Shown piece after piece: positions 1 through 8,975 of a stretch of 64,000 nucleotides of DNA. Below the pieces are notes generated by a model. The model searched no databases, had not been told where the DNA came from, and saw only the letters and a list, made by a program, of their open reading frames with translations. A program made the position numbers and the translations under genes. Within the stretch, counting starts at the first letter, position 1; each line of letters begins with the position of its first letter. The DNA is from a bacterium (GTDB lineage Bacteria; Cyanobacteriota; Vampirovibrionia; Gastranaerophilales; Gastranaerophilaceae): contig JAFRAO010000004.1 in the NCBI GenBank assembly GCA_017405375.1, positions 24,472 to 88,471 on the forward strand, in the 5' to 3' direction.

Positions 1-726
1 TCTGATATATTTTTGAGCAGTTGCATTAACATCTTTAAATTGCAAGTCTGCAGCTTCACCTGTTTTTCCGCGTGTAGCAGCGCGTCTGTACCATCTTTCT
101 TTTATTACTTCTAACGGAGTAAATACATAAACCTTTACGTCAATAATATCTCTTATTTGTTCATTCAAAACATACAACCCTTCAGTTAAAATAATTTTTG
201 CAGGGTTTTTAACATCTCCGTCAGGATTAGATTTGCAGGTAACAAAATCGTATCTTGGTGATGTAATAGCTTTTCCTTGTTTAAGAGCAAGCAAATGCTC
301 ACGCATAAGCTCCAAATTAATTACATCAGGAGTGTCAAAACTGAATCCTGTTTTGAATAATTCCTCATAACTTCCCGCTTCTTCCAATTCTTTTGAAGTA
401 TCTTTGTAATAGTCATCTTGACGAACAACGGTATAATATCCTTGTTTGTTTGCATCTTTTAAACAGGATTTTATTGTATTATCAACAAAAACCGTTTTTC
501 CTGAAGCACTTTCTCCTGTTATTGCGATTAAAAATGTCTTTTTCTTTTCTTCAACAACGGTTCTTGCAATATTCATAATAAAACTGTCTGTGGTTCTAAG
601 AAACAAGGGCTGAGGTTGTTGTCTGTCGTATTCAAGAATTTTCTTCAATACATCCACAATTTTAGTAATCATTTCCATGTTACGACCACTGGAATAAAAA
701 TTATATCCGGTTAATAAATCATCCAT
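1..726 (-). CDS. Uridine kinase / phosphoribulokinase-family NTPase, 3' end cut by window
   Basis: The first 242 codons are visible and the C-terminus runs off the window. I translated it by hand from ATG 724-726; an in-frame stop lies four codons upstream, so this is the first possible start. Residues 71-78 form a Walker A loop (GESASGKT) after a hydrophobic strand. It is followed by RQDDYYKD and later by PRYDF and a TEGLYVL strand, the order seen in uridine kinases. About 60 residues precede the P-loop, which is longer than in typical Udk, so this may be a fused or divergent member. The family phosphorylates uridine/cytidine or related sugars in the cytosol. A uridine phosphorylase is encoded at 42.7 kb, which fits pyrimidine salvage, but the substrate is inferred from family only. 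Confidence 0.72.
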   Translation of the reverse strand, partial: MDDLLTGYNFYSSGRNMEMITKIVDVLKKILEYDRQQPQPLFLRTTDSFIMNIARTVVEEKKKTFLIAITGESASGKTVFVDNTIKSCLKDANKQGYYTVVRQDDYYKDTSKELEEAGSYEELFKTGFSFDTPDVINLELMREHLLALKQGKAITSPRYDFVTCKSNPDGDVKNPAKIILTEGLYVLNEQIRDIIDVKVYVFTPLEVIKERWYRRAATRGKTGEAADLQFKDVNATAQKYIR

Positions 727-917
727 ATATCCATCTTACCCATGTTTTATATACCACCCGTTTAATATTGTACTTTAAATATTATTTTTGTACAACAAAG
801 ATTAAAGTATATTAACTTAAAAATATGGATAAACGCTAATATTTGCAGATTTTGAGTTATATTCAATTTTTCTTAATAATTTAAAAAATACTATTAAATT
901 ACGTTATATTGAGTATA

Positions 918-1754
918 TTATGCGGATACAAGTCGCATAGCTTCTTGCAATAATTGTTTTTGAGATTCAATTAATTTATTTACTAATTCCATTTGAACTT
1001 TTGCTTGTTGATAATTTGCAAGATTATCCTTAAATCCTACATTAGACATTTCCAATAATCCTGAACGGATTTCATTTCGACCTAATACAGGACGTCCTGA
1101 TTCTTCCGTTTCTATAAATTGACCGTCTTTTACTTCATACAAGCCGTTTTTATTATGAAAACTCATTGTCGAAATTTTGTACAACGGAACAACTTTTTTA
1201 CCGCCATCAGCTTTCCCGTATATTGTGCCGTCATTTTTTATTTCATAATCATCATATTTTCCTAAATATTTACCATTGTTAGGGTCTATCCATAACTTTA
1301 TGCTGGTTGTAGGCACATCAAGCGCACCACCCTTTGTTATGGTTTCTTCATACAAGTCTGCACTTAATGATTTTGTTCCGGCCATGATTTCGCCTTTGTC
1401 GTTTAATATATAACCTTGTACTGCGTAACCGTCTTTATTCTTATATACGCCTTCAGAGTCAAAATCAAATTCACCATGTCTGGTATAAATTATTTTGCCT
1501 TCTTTCGTACGAGTTACAAAAAACCCTTCACCTTCCAAAAAAAGATTTGCATTGCCTGTACCAGGCATAGATTTCCCTTGCCCAAAATTTTTATCACAAG
1601 TGTCCATTACGGCACCGTTTAAAAATGTTTTAAAATTAAATTTGTTTTCTCTGTATCCTGGAGTGTACATGTTGGTCATGTTTGTAGTAAGAGCACTCAT
1701 CCACTCCGTTGTTGATTTTTGTGTATTTAAAGCTGTAACAAATGCATCATTCAT
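918..1754 (-). CDS. Flagellar rod/hook basal-body protein (FlgG/FlgF/FlgE family)
   Basis: 278 residues. The N-terminus has the amphipathic helix pattern of axial flagellar proteins (TTNMTNMYTPGYRENKFNF, equivalent to the ANNLANVNTTGFK region). The C-terminus (EMSNVGFKDNLANYQQAKVQ) matches the helix that ends rod and hook proteins. The middle, with GTGNANLFLEGEGFFVT, corresponds to the flagellar basal-body domain. I chose ATG 1752-1754 because an AAGGAG sits seven bases upstream; longer in-frame starts run through that site. The start overlaps the stop of the FliK-like gene by eight bases, so the two are translationally coupled. Size and lack of a long variable insert favour FlgG/FlgF over a full hook protein FlgE, but paralogues cannot be separated by eye. 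Confidence 0.8.
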   Translation of the reverse strand: MNDAFVTALNTQKSTTEWMSALTTNMTNMYTPGYRENKFNFKTFLNGAVMDTCDKNFGQGKSMPGTGNANLFLEGEGFFVTRTKEGKIIYTRHGEFDFDSEGVYKNKDGYAVQGYILNDKGEIMAGTKSLSADLYEETITKGGALDVPTTSIKLWIDPNNGKYLGKYDDYEIKNDGTIYGKADGGKKVVPLYKISTMSFHNKNGLYEVKDGQFIETEESGRPVLGRNEIRSGLLEMSNVGFKDNLANYQQAKVQMELVNKLIESQKQLLQEAMRLVSA

Positions 1755-3102
1755 AAGCATTCTCCTTATTATTTTCTTCTCGTGTATTTCTTTTATTCCT
1801 TTCGTTTTCAGGATTTTCTTTCTGTTGGCGATATGATAAATTTTCATATTCTAAACCTTCATCATTAAATCTCTGTTTTAATAACGGAATGTTGGATTTC
1901 AAATATTGTTCAACAACTGCATCGCCCGGAATAAATTCTGCTGAAATTTGACCGTTTTTGTTTACTCTTAAAACTACAGCCATATCTTTATCAAAATCTA
2001 CTCTGAAAGATTTATTTGTTTCTTGAGATTCTTTTAATGCATTTAACAAAGTTTTTGAAACTTCTGCAGATTTTGCCGTTTCAACATCTTTTAAATATAC
2101 TTGTTGAAAATCAGTTTTTTGCTCAACCATGACATTCTGTTGATTGTTTTCTGCTAAATTTGTGAAAAACTTTGCATCTGATTCAGTCATTTTTATAGTC
2201 TTTTCATCTGATGAATCATTGTTCTTTTGAACTGATAATGTTGAAATCGCTTTCGAATTACTTTCAGTTTGTAAATGATTATCGATAAATTTAACTATTT
2301 CTAAACTTTTGTCATTTAAAGTGTTATCTAAAAGATCTATTTCCTTAAAGAATTCAGCTTTAAAAACTTGCATTTCTTCTTCTGGTTGTTTAATTTCTTT
2401 TGCTACTGGCGTTACATCTACCACTTTACCTATTCTGTTTTGAGGAATTTCTTTTTTATTATCAAAATCTATAATATAATCTTTTTCTTTATAATCAATT
2501 ATTTCATTTACAAGTACTTTGTCATTAACCGGCAAATGCATTTTATTATCATTTGATAATTTGTCGTCATCTGACAATTTATTATCTTTAATTAATTTCT
2601 TGTTATTTAATGATTTTTTACCATGTACTAATGTTTTATCATTCATCAACATAATTTCATCTTCAAGATTCTTTTCTGCAATTTTGTGATTAGTATGGTT
2701 CCTGTTTATATTTCTATCTTTTGTCTGAATATCTTTTGTTGAATTCGAAAATTTTTCATCATTTATTTTATTATCTATGTTTTTTGATGAAAATTTTGCA
2801 GGCTTTGATACATTTTTAGCAATCTTGCTATTGATAAAAACTTTGTTTGATGCTTCATTTTCTAAAATATCTACAGATTTTTTTACATTTACTTCAGACA
2901 ATATTTGTTTTTGATTTTTATTGTCGTTTAATTTTTCAGAATTATTAGACATATTAGCAATTTCTTCGGCAAATGGTTTTTGATTTTGTAGTTTTTCAGC
3001 AGTTTGGTTTGATGCTGGCTGAGTAGTATTTGTTACTTGCGTTTGTGAAGAAACGGCTGTTGTGCTTGAATTATTATTTAATTGTGTTGTTTGAATACCC
3101 AT
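1747..3102 (-). CDS. FliK-like flagellar hook-length control protein
   Basis: 451 residues, very rich in Asn, Lys, Ser and Asp for the first 350, with no membrane segment or signal peptide. The last ~100 residues contain a compact region (LRVNKNGQISAEFIPGD, then a leucine-patterned helix and GLEYENL). This resembles the C-terminal Flg_hook domain of FliK, which switches export specificity from hook to filament; the long disordered N-terminus would be the molecular ruler. Position between FliJ-like and rod/hook genes supports this. A GAGGA site lies eight bases before the ATG. The N-terminal part has no sequence identity I can name, as usual for FliK, so the call rests on the C-terminus and context. 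Confidence 0.7.
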   Translation of the reverse strand: MGIQTTQLNNNSSTTAVSSQTQVTNTTQPASNQTAEKLQNQKPFAEEIANMSNNSEKLNDNKNQKQILSEVNVKKSVDILENEASNKVFINSKIAKNVSKPAKFSSKNIDNKINDEKFSNSTKDIQTKDRNINRNHTNHKIAEKNLEDEIMLMNDKTLVHGKKSLNNKKLIKDNKLSDDDKLSNDNKMHLPVNDKVLVNEIIDYKEKDYIIDFDNKKEIPQNRIGKVVDVTPVAKEIKQPEEEMQVFKAEFFKEIDLLDNTLNDKSLEIVKFIDNHLQTESNSKAISTLSVQKNNDSSDEKTIKMTESDAKFFTNLAENNQQNVMVEQKTDFQQVYLKDVETAKSAEVSKTLLNALKESQETNKSFRVDFDKDMAVVLRVNKNGQISAEFIPGDAVVEQYLKSNIPLLKQRFNDEGLEYENLSYRQQKENPENERNKRNTREENNKENAYE

Positions 3103-3588
3103 TTAATTTTCCTCTAATTCTTTTTGATATTGTTCTAACAATTCTTGTTCTTCTTTTGCTTCTTTAGCTTGTTGGAAGTATCTTTGAACTCCGAGCTCTG
3201 ACATGTTTTTCAATTCCATAGCTTTTTGTTCTTCCATATATGCTTCTTTTGTTTTTTCTTTATGCTTTTCTAAAACTTTTACGGCTTGTTCCAATTCGAT
3301 TAATTTTTCTGTTTCCTGTTGAACAATTTGTGCTTTTTCTTGTTTAATAACTTCTAATTGGTCGCCTTTTTCCCACAAATGATGTAAGTAATTATCGTAC
3401 GCTTCCATCATAGTGTAGTCCGCTTGCCGTTGATTTTGTTTTGTTACTTCGATTTCCTGTAAATTTCTTTGTATATCTGCTTCTGCTTCCAAAAGTGCTT
3501 GCTGTGCTTTTTGAAGAACCATTAACTGTTCTTCTTTTTTTCTTATCCTAAAATCAAGTACTTTTTGTAGTCTGTATACGAAAGGCAT
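3103..3588 (-). CDS. FliJ-like flagellar export chaperone
   Basis: 161 residues, almost entirely one charged heptad-patterned helix, beginning MPFVYRLQKVLDFRIRKKEE. This is the classic start of FliJ (F-x-Y-x-L-Q-x-V-L-x-x-R). FliJ binds the export ATPase FliI and the gate FlhA in the flagellar type III apparatus. The ATG at 3586-3588 is preferred over an in-frame start seven codons earlier because a GGAGAGAG purine tract lies just upstream of it. The stop codon abuts the ATG of the FliK-like gene (TAAATG), so the three flagellar genes form one unit. The export ATPase FliI, its usual neighbour, is not in this window. Confidence 0.78.
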   Translation of the reverse strand: MPFVYRLQKVLDFRIRKKEEQLMVLQKAQQALLEAEADIQRNLQEIEVTKQNQRQADYTMMEAYDNYLHHLWEKGDQLEVIKQEKAQIVQQETEKLIELEQAVKVLEKHKEKTKEAYMEEQKAMELKNMSELGVQRYFQQAKEAKEEQELLEQYQKELEEN

Positions 3589-3686
3589 GTTACACTCTCT
3601 CCATAACATTATCGGTTATTTAATAATGAGTTTATACCTCTGTTTGTATGATTTTATTTAATTATAATTTTTAAAATGTCAAATTT

Positions 3687-4523
3687 TTATTTTAGGTTTG
3701 CAAAAATAACTCTGTCAATTCCGGCTAAGTCTTTTTCTATACCTATATTTTCATAATTATTTTCGATTAATAATTCTCTAACAGCTTCACTTTGTCCATA
3801 TCCTATTTCTAAGGCAATATGAGCATTTGAATTTAAAACTCTCTTTGCTGATGGGATTATTTTTTTATAAAATTCCAATCCGTCATCATCATTTGTATAT
3901 AGTGCTAAATCAGGGTCAAATGTTACTTCTTTTTGTATGTTTTCTTTTTCTTTTAGTGGAATATACGGCGGATTAGAAATTACCATATCAAATTTTTCAT
4001 CATCTTTTACGTTTGAAAAAATATCAGATTTTCTAAAAATAGCTTTGTTAAATAAATTCATTCTTGAGGCATTATTTAGGGCTATTTGCAGTGCTTCATT
4101 TGAAATATCTAATCCTATAACTTTTACAGATGCAAGTTTAGCTATCATACAAGCAATACAACCTGTTCCTGTACCAACATCCATTACAAATTTATATTTG
4201 TTCTGGTTAATTATTTCAACAGATTTTCTGACTAAAATCTCCGTTTCATCTCTTGGAATTAATGTGTTCGGACTAACTTCAAACTTTTCTCCCATAAAAT
4301 AACCATATCCGAGTATATGTTGAATAGGTTTCCTTGTTTGTGCCCGCTCTTGTGCTTTTTGGATAACAACTGCTAATTGACTTTCATCAATTTCTTTTCC
4401 CATTATAATATCCGTAACGGTTGTATTGCAAAATTTTTCCAATAAAAGTTTTACTTCAGCCTTTGCCTCTTGTTCTTCAATCCCGCCTGATTTTAAAATA
4501 TCAATAATTTTTTGAATATTCAT
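3687..4523 (-). CDS. prmC: Release factor glutamine methyltransferase PrmC
   Basis: 278 residues, the usual length. PrmC (HemK) methylates the Gln of the GGQ motif in peptide-chain release factors. The S-adenosylmethionine motif VMDVGTGTGCIA and the catalytic NPPYIP motif are both intact. The N-terminal helical domain that binds the release factor is present, with the linker PIQHILGYGYFMGEKFEV. An AGGTG site lies nine bases before the ATG, which sits inside the 3' end of the upstream gene (23-base overlap), indicating an operon with the two small genes at 4501-5176. prfA, its common neighbour, is not visible here. Confidence 0.93.
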   Translation of the reverse strand: MNIQKIIDILKSGGIEEQEAKAEVKLLLEKFCNTTVTDIIMGKEIDESQLAVVIQKAQERAQTRKPIQHILGYGYFMGEKFEVSPNTLIPRDETEILVRKSVEIINQNKYKFVMDVGTGTGCIACMIAKLASVKVIGLDISNEALQIALNNASRMNLFNKAIFRKSDIFSNVKDDEKFDMVISNPPYIPLKEKENIQKEVTFDPDLALYTNDDDGLEFYKKIIPSAKRVLNSNAHIALEIGYGQSEAVRELLIENNYENIGIEKDLAGIDRVIFANLK

Positions 4524-4995
4524 CTAATATTTCACCTATCAATGTCTTTAAATCGTATTTTGATAATTCTTTTGTATCTTTTGACTCAATATCATGCCGT
4601 TTACATAGCGTTTCATAATAATATAACTGTTTTTTAGTTGGTTTTTCGTGTTGCATTTTTACATCTTGCAAAAATTTACGCTTCTTTTTTTCAAATTCTT
4701 TTTGTTTTTCAATAAACGGGCGCTGAGATTCTTTGTATGCGTAATATTTCTTGCATTCGTTTATGTACATCAAAACTTCTTTTTGAAAATCATCTTTAAA
4801 AAGTAAATCCTGTAAAAATTCAAAATGTGGATTACCTATTTTAAAATAGTATTCCTCATCATCTATGAATTTATAAAAAATTTCATTTTCTGTGCATTCA
4901 AGATTTTTTTTGACAAAAGCACGCAAATAATTACATAAAGCTGATTTTTGAGTTTTTGACAGAGTTAAAAATATTTTATTTTTTAAATAATACAT
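4501..4995 (-). CDS. Hypothetical protein, charged, helical
   Basis: 164 residues, not recognised. It is rich in Lys, Glu, Tyr and Phe with no signal peptide or membrane segment. The last ~45 residues (from KPTKKQLYYYETLCKRH through LSKYDLKTLIGEIL) resemble the small helical module found at the tail of some bacterial proteins with the pattern 'T-x-K-Q-x-x-Y-x-x-L ... L-S-x-x-E-A-S-x-L-I', reminiscent of DUF3072-like tails. The family name is tentative. The ATG lies five bases after the stop of the 58-codon gene and lacks a Shine-Dalgarno, so translation probably depends on coupling. It overlaps prmC by 23 bases. Confidence 0.6.
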   Translation of the reverse strand: MYYLKNKIFLTLSKTQKSALCNYLRAFVKKNLECTENEIFYKFIDDEEYYFKIGNPHFEFLQDLLFKDDFQKEVLMYINECKKYYAYKESQRPFIEKQKEFEKKKRKFLQDVKMQHEKPTKKQLYYYETLCKRHDIESKDTKELSKYDLKTLIGEILDEYSKNY

Positions 4996-4999
4996 AGAA

Positions 5000-5176
5000 T
5001 TAACGCAATAAATCTTTTATAGAAAATTTTTCGCCAATTTTTGTATTATGAAATTCAAGCATTTTTTTATATATAGGATTAGAAGCATTTGATACAACAG
5101 ATTTTGTTTTATCTTCCTTCAATAATTCTTGTTCTGATTTTTTTATTTGAAGTTCAATAACGTTGTCTTTTTCCAT
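5000..5176 (-). CDS. Small hypothetical protein (58 aa)
   Basis: A short open frame translated by hand: ATG at 5174-5176, stop TAA at 5000-5002. The product is hydrophilic and helical (Lys, Glu, Ser), with no membrane segment. A GAGAGG purine run lies about 11 bases before the ATG. The reason to call it real is context: it is immediately followed, with a five-base gap, by the 164-residue gene, which has no ribosome site of its own, and then by prmC, so it looks like the first cistron of the unit. I do not recognise a family. Confidence 0.5.
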   Translation of the reverse strand: MEKDNVIELQIKKSEQELLKEDKTKSVVSNASNPIYKKMLEFHNTKIGEKFSIKDLLR

Positions 5177-5345
5177 AGCTTAAATACCTCTCGTAAATAT
5201 ATAAAGTATTTTATTTTGCAAAAATTGACTTTTTTTATAATATCATCTTAACAAATGTTTACAGAAATGTAAATAAAATTTATGATTTTTACATTAAATG
5301 TCGTAATAATAATTAATAAGAAAAAAAAATATTATGCTATTTTTA

Positions 5346-5371
5346 AAATTTCTTTACAAATTAAGAAATTT
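5346..5371. promoter_or_regulatory. Perfect 9-bp inverted repeat upstream of the 5428 gene
   Basis: Positions 5346-5354 (AAATTTCTT) and 5363-5371 (AAGAAATTT) are perfect inverted copies with an eight-base spacer, 57 bases before the start of the 572-residue gene, in the divergent intergenic region 5177-5427. It could be an operator or only an AT-rich coincidence. No convincing -35/-10 pair could be placed with confidence. Confidence 0.25.
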
Positions 5372-5427
5372 AGTAAATATTTTTAATCAAAAATTTTTAT
5401 ATAAAATATATCTACCGGAGAAAATGT

Positions 5428-7146
5428 ATGACTTTATCTATTGATCAATTTAAACAACAATATGGGATTCCATTTAATACGCCTGATGAAGAGGTGATTG
5501 CATATGCGCAAAATAATGGTATCATCATAGATTTTAGTTCAAATCAATCAAATACTCAAGAAATGAGCCGTTTAAATGAGCAAAATTTACCACAGGCATT
5601 ATCCGGAAAACCTAATGAAAATGATGCAAATATGGGATTGTGTATAGAAAAATCATGTAAACAACCTGTTGAGGCAAAATTAGACGACAAGCCTGCAGAA
5701 ACGCAAGTTGATGATGCAAGTGCGAACAAATCTAAAGTTAGTGAGTTTCGTGATTTTGTAAGAAGTTTCCGTCAAAAAAGTAGAGAAAAAACAGAACCTG
5801 ACAGTATTGAAGATAGACGTAGAATAGCAAAAGAAATGCATGGCAAAGCAAGGGATGCTTTGGATGAAATGTTGGGTTTTAATCAAAAATCAGATGTACA
5901 AACCAAAGATACAGGTAAAAAAGCTAGCGATAAAACTGCAGCAAAATCTGAACAAAAAGAAGTAATAAAAGAAATAAAAGATGAAAAAGAGTTTTTAGAT
6001 AACTATAGAGATAAATTTGCGAAAAAAAGTATAGTTGGTGAAAAAAGAAAAGAAATGCATGAAGATGTTAAAAAGATATTTAAACCATTGCATGATAAAA
6101 AATTATCACCTGAAGAACAAGCTAAAATAGCAAATGATTGCTTCGTCGAGTTTGTAGATAAATATGGTTTAGATACCGATACAGCAAAAGATATGATTGC
6201 CGGTATGATGACGTTTAAAGGTATGAGTACCCATCATAGGGCTGCTTTCCTTAGAGATTATGCAAATAGAGGAAAAGATGTACATGGACTTATGCCCAGA
6301 GTATCAAAAAATTTAACACTAAAGGGTAATCATAAACTTTTAGCAGAAATAAGCATACAAGATAAAAAATCAAATAATTTTAAAATGTCAAATATTATTA
6401 TGCAAGAAATTCATCAAATGGAAAATTTAGATAAAAATTCAAGAAGAAAATTTATAGATGATAATTTTGATAATGCTGATGAATCAACTCAAAGAATATT
6501 GGCTCAACATTTAAATAATTTTGATTCTGATGAAAGAGAACATTTAATAGAACTTTTGGAAAATTCAGAATATGAAAGTGTACAGGATGCATTAGAAGAA
6601 TCTATTGAAGCGTATGAAGCATCATTAGATGAATATGCAGATGATGAAGTAATGGACGAAGAAGAATATCTTGATGAAAATGCTTACGTTCAACAAAATG
6701 AAACAACTCAAACTCAGACAAATACTGTACAAGATAAACCTGTAACAACGTATAACACTAATAATACAAGTAAAAGCACAAGCTCAAGCAGCAGCCCTAA
6801 AGGTGCTCAATCAGTATCTCAGATTGTAAGTTCACCGGAATTTCAATCTTCCAGTATTACAAACAAAGTAAAAATCATTAATTCATTTTCTCAAAGAGAG
6901 AAAAAAGAAGCTATAAATATACTTTGCGAAACTTCCGATTTTTCAGAATTGCAAACCTATGCAAATAATGGTTTTAAACAGGAAATTATAAGATATTTAG
7001 CATTACATAAATCAGCAGGTAATGCCGAAAAGTTAGCACAATTAAAAAATGATTTATCTGCATCTGAGAAAATGCAGCTTAATGAATTTGAAAAATCTTT
7101 AAAACAAGATAATGTTATATTAAAATCGAACAATATGTTCTATTAA
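5428..7146 (+). CDS. Large hydrophilic protein of unknown function
   Basis: 572 residues, not recognised. No signal peptide or membrane helix. Residues ~85-210 are Lys/Glu-rich and probably helical, and 210-390 look like a folded helical domain. Then comes a strongly acidic stretch (DEYADDEVMDEEEYLDE), a Thr/Ser/Asn/Gln linker with a run of serines (~430-465), and a C-terminal helical block of ~100 residues. A GGAG lies eight bases before the ATG. The gene stands alone, divergent from the flagellar/prmC unit, and ends at a strong bidirectional hairpin. The modular, linker-rich and signal-less layout is shared with the FliK-like protein and the two coiled-coil proteins at 13.3 and 46.3 kb. That is an observation, not a function. 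Confidence 0.75.
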   Translation: MTLSIDQFKQQYGIPFNTPDEEVIAYAQNNGIIIDFSSNQSNTQEMSRLNEQNLPQALSGKPNENDANMGLCIEKSCKQPVEAKLDDKPAETQVDDASANKSKVSEFRDFVRSFRQKSREKTEPDSIEDRRRIAKEMHGKARDALDEMLGFNQKSDVQTKDTGKKASDKTAAKSEQKEVIKEIKDEKEFLDNYRDKFAKKSIVGEKRKEMHEDVKKIFKPLHDKKLSPEEQAKIANDCFVEFVDKYGLDTDTAKDMIAGMMTFKGMSTHHRAAFLRDYANRGKDVHGLMPRVSKNLTLKGNHKLLAEISIQDKKSNNFKMSNIIMQEIHQMENLDKNSRRKFIDDNFDNADESTQRILAQHLNNFDSDEREHLIELLENSEYESVQDALEESIEAYEASLDEYADDEVMDEEEYLDENAYVQQNETTQTQTNTVQDKPVTTYNTNNTSKSTSSSSSPKGAQSVSQIVSSPEFQSSSITNKVKIINSFSQREKKEAINILCETSDFSELQTYANNGFKQEIIRYLALHKSAGNAEKLAQLKNDLSASEKMQLNEFEKSLKQDNVILKSNNMFY

Positions 7147-7150
7147 ACGA

Positions 7151-7192
7151 CAGAACCCTAATTTTGATTTTTTAATCAAATTTAGGGTTCTG
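7151..7192. terminator. Bidirectional intrinsic terminator
   Basis: Arms 7151-7169 and 7174-7192 pair over 19 positions with one mismatch around a TTTT loop (CAGAACCCTAA outer arm, TTAGGGTTCTG return arm). It lies between the convergent 5428 gene and pfp. The inner part is A/T rich and A-runs follow, so it can serve both directions. Confidence 0.8.
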
Positions 7193-7215
7193 AAAATATT
7201 TGAAAAAAATAAGTT

Positions 7216-8880
7216 TTATTTATGTTCCAACTGCAAAGTTACAGGCACTAAATCGCACACTTCCGTAGGCCCAAAGTATTGTATTGCTCCAGGGAACAGG
7301 TATCTGTCGTTCATCGCCCAATCTTCTCTATGAGCTTCTAATTCCTTAAATACAGGACCATCTAATTTTACTAGCGCTTTTTGTATAACAGGTTTCATTT
7401 CACCATGACGTTTTTCCATATTCATCATCATTGTAAGAGGAACACCGCCTGCAATCCATTCCTTTGCAGGTTTTACAAGGTTTCTTACAGATGATAAGTA
7501 ACCTGTTAAACCAAAATTGATTAAAGCAAATGCGTTGAATCCTAATGAATAACAATAATCTGCATCAAAATTTGAAGGGAATGCGCATCTTCCTTCATAA
7601 CCGAAGAAATGTGCCTGATCAGAGAATTTACCCGTATATTTACCTTGTTTTTTAAGCTCTGATAAATTCTTTTTAATCATTTCTATTAATAATTTTTCCG
7701 TTTCGATTTTTGAAACTTGAACATTACCATGAGGGTCCCTGTCCATAAGTAATTGAGATTTTATTAATTCAGGTAAGCTGTCGAAAACTTTTGCATTGTT
7801 TTCATCAAGTTTTGATAATATAATATCAAATTTTTCTTTTAAAGTTTTCGCATTAGTGTAATTTGAATCGTTCTCTAAATCATGAGTTATGTCATTTAAA
7901 CTTGCAATCATTGACTTCATTTCAGGGATAAATTCAATTAGCCCTTCCGGAATAACTATGATACCAAAGTTTTTGCCCATATCCACACGACGAACGATAA
8001 CATCACAAATTGAATCAACAATTTGTTTTAATGACATTTTCTTCGCTTCAACTTCCTCTGAAATTAAAGTAATATTTGGCTGAGTTTGCAAACCTGCTTC
8101 TAAAGCAACATGAGATGCACTTCTTCCCATAATTTTTATAAAATGCCAATATTTTTTGGCAGAATTAGCATCACGTTGAATATTTCCAATTAATTCAGCA
8201 TAAGTTTTTGTAGCGGTATCAAACCCAAAAGAAACTTCAATTTGTTCATTTTTTAAATCACCATCGATTGTTTTTGGACAACCAATAACTTGTATGCCTG
8301 TATTGTTTTTAACAAACCATTCGGCAAGTAAAGCTGCATTAGTGTTTGAATCATCGCCGCCAATAATTACAACAGCACTTATATTAAGTTTTTTACATAC
8401 TTCTAACGATTTTTTGAATTGTTCTTCTGTTTCCAATTTCGTTCTGCCTGAACCGATTATATCAAATCCGCCTGTATTTCTGTATTTGTCGATAAAATCA
8501 CTTGTGATTTCAACATATTTGCCATCAATTATGCCTGACGGACCGCCTAAAAAACCATATAATTTATTTTCTGCATTTGCTTGTTTTAAAGCATCAAACA
8601 AACCTGCAATAACGTTGTGCCCACCGGGTGCTTGACCGCCTGATAATATAACTCCGACATTTTTAATTTCTGAAACTTGTTTCTTATCAGATGTTTCGAA
8701 AGTAACAACGGGTTTCCCGTAAGTATTACTGAAAATTCTTTTTATATCCTCTTTATCCCTTACGGCTTCTGTTGCATTACCTTGTTTCATAACCAACATA
8801 TTTATTCCGTTTGCAAGAGTTTGCGGAAGTTTTGGTTCATATTTTAATCTTTCTGTTTGTAATGGTGAAAGTTCTCGCAT
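7216..8880 (-). CDS. pfp: Diphosphate-fructose-6-phosphate 1-phosphotransferase (PPi-PFK)
   Basis: 554 residues, the size of the long PfpB-type enzymes of plants and anaerobes. It phosphorylates fructose 6-phosphate reversibly with pyrophosphate in glycolysis/gluconeogenesis. Visible motifs are [13 protein letters not shown] near residue 82, [16 protein letters not shown] (an Asp follows GGD where ATP enzymes have Gly), PKTIDGDL with the catalytic Asp, and [14 protein letters not shown]. The GGDD and PKTIDGD combination is the accepted signature for PPi use. An AAGGAAA site precedes the ATG. It is monocistronic, between the terminator at 7.2 kb and the TPR gene. PPi dependence fits an energy-poor fermentative metabolism. 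Confidence 0.95.
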   Translation of the reverse strand: MRELSPLQTERLKYEPKLPQTLANGINMLVMKQGNATEAVRDKEDIKRIFSNTYGKPVVTFETSDKKQVSEIKNVGVILSGGQAPGGHNVIAGLFDALKQANAENKLYGFLGGPSGIIDGKYVEITSDFIDKYRNTGGFDIIGSGRTKLETEEQFKKSLEVCKKLNISAVVIIGGDDSNTNAALLAEWFVKNNTGIQVIGCPKTIDGDLKNEQIEVSFGFDTATKTYAELIGNIQRDANSAKKYWHFIKIMGRSASHVALEAGLQTQPNITLISEEVEAKKMSLKQIVDSICDVIVRRVDMGKNFGIIVIPEGLIEFIPEMKSMIASLNDITHDLENDSNYTNAKTLKEKFDIILSKLDENNAKVFDSLPELIKSQLLMDRDPHGNVQVSKIETEKLLIEMIKKNLSELKKQGKYTGKFSDQAHFFGYEGRCAFPSNFDADYCYSLGFNAFALINFGLTGYLSSVRNLVKPAKEWIAGGVPLTMMMNMEKRHGEMKPVIQKALVKLDGPVFKELEAHREDWAMNDRYLFPGAIQYFGPTEVCDLVPVTLQLEHK

Positions 8881-8975
8881 AATTTGTTTTCCTTTCTTAT
8901 TTCTACTTTCTTCATTACAAATAATAACACAAATATAATTAATGTTATCCTTTTTATACGATAGTTGTTTTTATA

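Noticed and set aside
1495..1836. Open frame on the plus strand opposite the rod protein gene
   Set aside because: It is antisense to a gene with clear flagellar motifs, shows Phe/Ile/Leu-rich noise, and has no ribosome site.
5226..5243. TTGACT close to TATAAT upstream of the 5428 gene
   Set aside because: The two hexamers are only about six bases apart, far too close for a sigma-70 promoter.
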